7,977 nucleotides of DNA from assembly GCA_934654765.1 (NCBI GenBank), contig CAKUGX010000090.1:1-7977 (forward strand), read 5' to 3'. The translations under genes and the position numbers were made by a program. Under the pieces are notes generated by a model. It was not told the DNA's origin and ran no database searches. It worked only from the letters and a program-made list of their open reading frames with translations. Position 1 is the stretch's first letter, and each line of letters begins with the position of its first letter. Of this stretch, positions 6,513 through 7,977 are shown piece after piece. The DNA is from an uncultured Collinsella sp. (GTDB lineage Bacteria; Actinomycetota; Coriobacteriia; Coriobacteriales; Coriobacteriaceae).

Positions 6513-7862
6513 GTGCCAAAAAAGACTGAGAGCACGGGTACTGGGCTGGAATCCTACGTTGCAAAGCTCATGGGCAACGGCTCAAACAGGACTTCGGTAA
6601 CCGAGGACGAGATTCAGGTCGCCCTGAAGGATATCGATGTTTCTGACGAGCAGCTCACCGCGGTGTATTCCGCGCTGCGCAACAGCGGCATCCAGATTAT
6701 CTCCGCGAGCGGAAACGACGACGCCCCCATGGACGTCGACGATGACGATAACGATACCGATACCGACGATTTCGATGACGACGACGAGCACGATTCCGGC
6801 TCGCTCGACGATCACGAGCTCAAGATGGCCCGTCAGGCCGACGCCGAGATGGGTTCTTCCAAGAGCAAGAAGAAGCGCACCGTGCGCACGTCCCGTTCGC
6901 GTTCGCGCGTGCGCGGCATCGATGCCTCCACGGTGATGCTGACCGGCGACCCGGTCCGTATGTACCTCAAGGAGATCGGTAAGGTCGACCTGCTGACCGC
7001 ATCCGAAGAGGTCGACCTGGCCATGAAGATCGAGGCCGGTCTCGAGGCCACTGAGAAACTCGAGGCCGCCGATGCGGGCGAGATCGAGCTCACGCGTGCC
7101 GAGATGCGTCGCCTGACTCGTATCGAGAACGTTGGTCTTGAGGCCAAACAGGCGCTCATCAGCGCTAACCTGCGTCTGGTCGTCTCCATCGCCAAGCGCT
7201 ATGTCGGCCGCGGCATGCTGTTCCTGGACCTGATCCAGGAGGGCAACCTCGGTCTGATTCGCGCCGTCGAGAAGTTCGACTACCAGAAGGGCTTCAAGTT
7301 CTCCACGTACGCCACGTGGTGGATTCGTCAGGCCATTACGCGCGCCATTGCCGACCAGGCCCGTACCATTCGTATTCCCGTGCACATGGTCGAGACCATC
7401 AACAAGCTCGTCCGCGTGCAGCGCCAGCTTCTCCAGGACCTGGGCCGCGACCCGACCCCCGAGGAGATCGGTGCCGAGATGGACATGAGCGCCGACCGCG
7501 TCCGCGAGATCCAGAAGATCTCGCAGGAGCCCGTGTCGCTCGAGACCCCCATCGGCGAGGAAGAGGATTCCCAGCTGGGAGACTTCATCGAGGACTCCCA
7601 GGCAATCGTTCCGCCCGATGCCGCCAGCTTCTCCATGCTGCAGGAGCAGCTCACTCAGGTGCTCGACTCGCTTGCCGATCGTGAGCGCAAGGTTATCGAG
7701 CTGCGCTTTGGCCTTGTCGACGGGCATCCCCGTACGCTCGAGGAAGTCGGCCGCGAGTTTGGCGTCACGCGCGAGCGTATCCGCCAGATCGAGTCCAAGA
7801 CCTTGGCCAAGCTCCGCCACCCCAGCCGCAGCAGCAAGCTCAAAGACTATATCGAAAGCTAG
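6513..7862 (+). CDS. rpoD: Principal RNA polymerase sigma factor (sigma-70 group 1, RpoD/SigA)
   Basis: This is the housekeeping sigma factor that directs RNA polymerase to -10/-35 promoters. Read from GTG 6513 it has 449 residues. A region 1.1-like segment spans about 24-64 ([20 protein letters not shown]). It is followed by a very acidic tract (about 69-100) and a basic Ser/Arg/Lys tract (about 117-134). Region 1.2 begins at [11 protein letters not shown] (146-156). Region 2 spans about 218-300 with [28 protein letters not shown] and [13 protein letters not shown] for -10 recognition and melting. Region 3 and the 3.2 finger ([18 protein letters not shown]) follow. Region 4 has [11 protein letters not shown] and the helix-turn-helix [18 protein letters not shown] (about 410-427), which reads the -35. 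Intact region 1.1 and full-length regions 2-4 mark a primary, not alternative, sigma. Its place after dnaG is the classical one. An upstream ATG at 6498 would add five residues. Confidence 0.97.
   Translation: MPKKTESTGTGLESYVAKLMGNGSNRTSVTEDEIQVALKDIDVSDEQLTAVYSALRNSGIQIISASGNDDAPMDVDDDDNDTDTDDFDDDDEHDSGSLDDHELKMARQADAEMGSSKSKKKRTVRTSRSRSRVRGIDASTVMLTGDPVRMYLKEIGKVDLLTASEEVDLAMKIEAGLEATEKLEAADAGEIELTRAEMRRLTRIENVGLEAKQALISANLRLVVSIAKRYVGRGMLFLDLIQEGNLGLIRAVEKFDYQKGFKFSTYATWWIRQAITRAIADQARTIRIPVHMVETINKLVRVQRQLLQDLGRDPTPEEIGAEMDMSADRVREIQKISQEPVSLETPIGEEEDSQLGDFIEDSQAIVPPDAASFSMLQEQLTQVLDSLADRERKVIELRFGLVDGHPRTLEEVGREFGVTRERIRQIESKTLAKLRHPSRSSKLKDYIES
6717..6812 (+). repeat. Low-complexity GAY-rich tract in rpoD encoding an Asp-rich segment
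   Basis: Many GAC/GAT codons in succession encode about 32 residues, mostly Asp, between sigma region 1.1 and region 1.2. Synonymous GAC and GAT alternate, so it is not a pure DNA microsatellite and is probably kept for its charge. The length could still vary between strains by slippage. Confidence 0.7.
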
Positions 7863-7871
7863 TCAAGCAAG

Positions 7872-7907
7872 AAGCGCCCTCAAGCACATCCGCTTGGGGG
7901 CGCTTTC
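7872..7907 (+). terminator. Intrinsic terminator-like hairpin after rpoD
   Basis: A 14-bp stem (7872-7885 with 7892-7905, one T-G wobble, GC-rich) closes a 6-nt loop (ACATCC). It begins 10 nt after the rpoD stop. The trailing T-tract is only three bases, so termination may be weak or need Rho/NusG help. The position fits the end of the whole transcript. Confidence 0.75.
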
Positions 7908-7910
7908 ATG

Positions 7911-7966
7911 TAGTCATTGGGGACGTTCTTGAATGACTAGTCGTTTAAGAACGTCCCCAATGACTA
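7911..7966. repeat. 56-nt near-perfect palindrome, REP-like
   Basis: The outer 20-bp arms (7911-7930 and 7947-7966) are exact inverted complements and contain a GGGGAC/GTCCCC core. Inside, GACTAGTC (7935-7942) is itself palindromic on the same centre. Only two base pairs depart from perfect symmetry, and both are G-T in the + strand. No gene is associated with it within the window, and the T-tract needed for a terminator is absent. It resembles the palindromic units that accompany RAYT (Y1-type) transposases, but that link is inference. Confidence 0.8.
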
Positions 7967-7977
7967 ACTTGGCACTT

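Noticed and set aside
6717..6812. GAY-rich tract as a tandem repeat or CRISPR-like array
   Set aside because: There is no fixed repeat unit or spacers. It is in-frame coding sequence for Asp-rich protein with mixed synonymous codons.
6582..7820. Long open frame of 412 codons on the - strand opposite rpoD
   Set aside because: It mirrors a GC-rich, C-ending codon gene that clearly encodes sigma-70. The translation is low-complexity (Leu/Gly/Asp/Val-rich) with no recognisable domain, so it is a shadow frame.
7911..7966. Palindrome as a simple bidirectional terminator
   Set aside because: Neither side carries a T-tract after the stem, and a terminator-like hairpin is already present at 7872-7907. 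A REP-like element is a better fit, though not proven.
1..7977. Search for an undescribed defence, toxin-antitoxin or mobile system
   Set aside because: All seven genes are recognisable core housekeeping genes and fill almost the whole window. No unassigned gene remains to build such a system.

Overview
This window holds seven genes, all on the + strand and packed almost end to end. They are the 3' part of infB (IF2), rbfA, a DHH/DHHA1 phosphoesterase of the NrnA type, truB, ribF, dnaG and a principal sigma factor (rpoD/sigA). The DNA is GC-rich, with codons ending mostly in C or G. That composition, the gene order and the sequences fit an actinobacterium. My best guess is a gut Coriobacteriia genome close to Collinsella, inferred from overall character and not from a search.

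Regions: 1-891 is the IF2 C-terminal half, cut by the window edge. 903-1313 is rbfA, 1306-2349 nrnA-like, 2365-3297 truB, 3294-4301 ribF and 4294-6402 dnaG. 6403-6512 is the only sizeable gap before the last gene and holds a probable promoter with small dyads. 6513-7862 is rpoD, read here from a GTG with a good Shine-Dalgarno and not from the upstream ATG. 7863-7977 holds an intrinsic-terminator-like hairpin, then a striking 56-nt palindrome.

The genes serve core information processing. IF2 and RbfA act in translation initiation and 30S maturation, TruB modifies tRNA, and the DHH protein degrades nanoRNA or pAp. RibF makes FMN and FAD, DnaG primes replication, and RpoD directs housekeeping transcription. 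The layout joins two classical operons, the nusA-infB-rbfA-truB-ribF run and the dnaG-rpoD 'macromolecular synthesis' pair. The joint is an 8-nt overlap between ribF and dnaG.

I see no mobile-element gene, CRISPR, tRNA, rRNA or defence system, and no wholly new system. The points most worth a second look are: (1) the palindrome at 7911-7966, whose imperfections are all G-T pairs and so pair fully in + strand RNA; (2) IF2 C-terminal substitutions at normally conserved fMet-tRNA-binding positions; (3) the fused operon layout; (4) unusual low-complexity segments in DnaG and RpoD.
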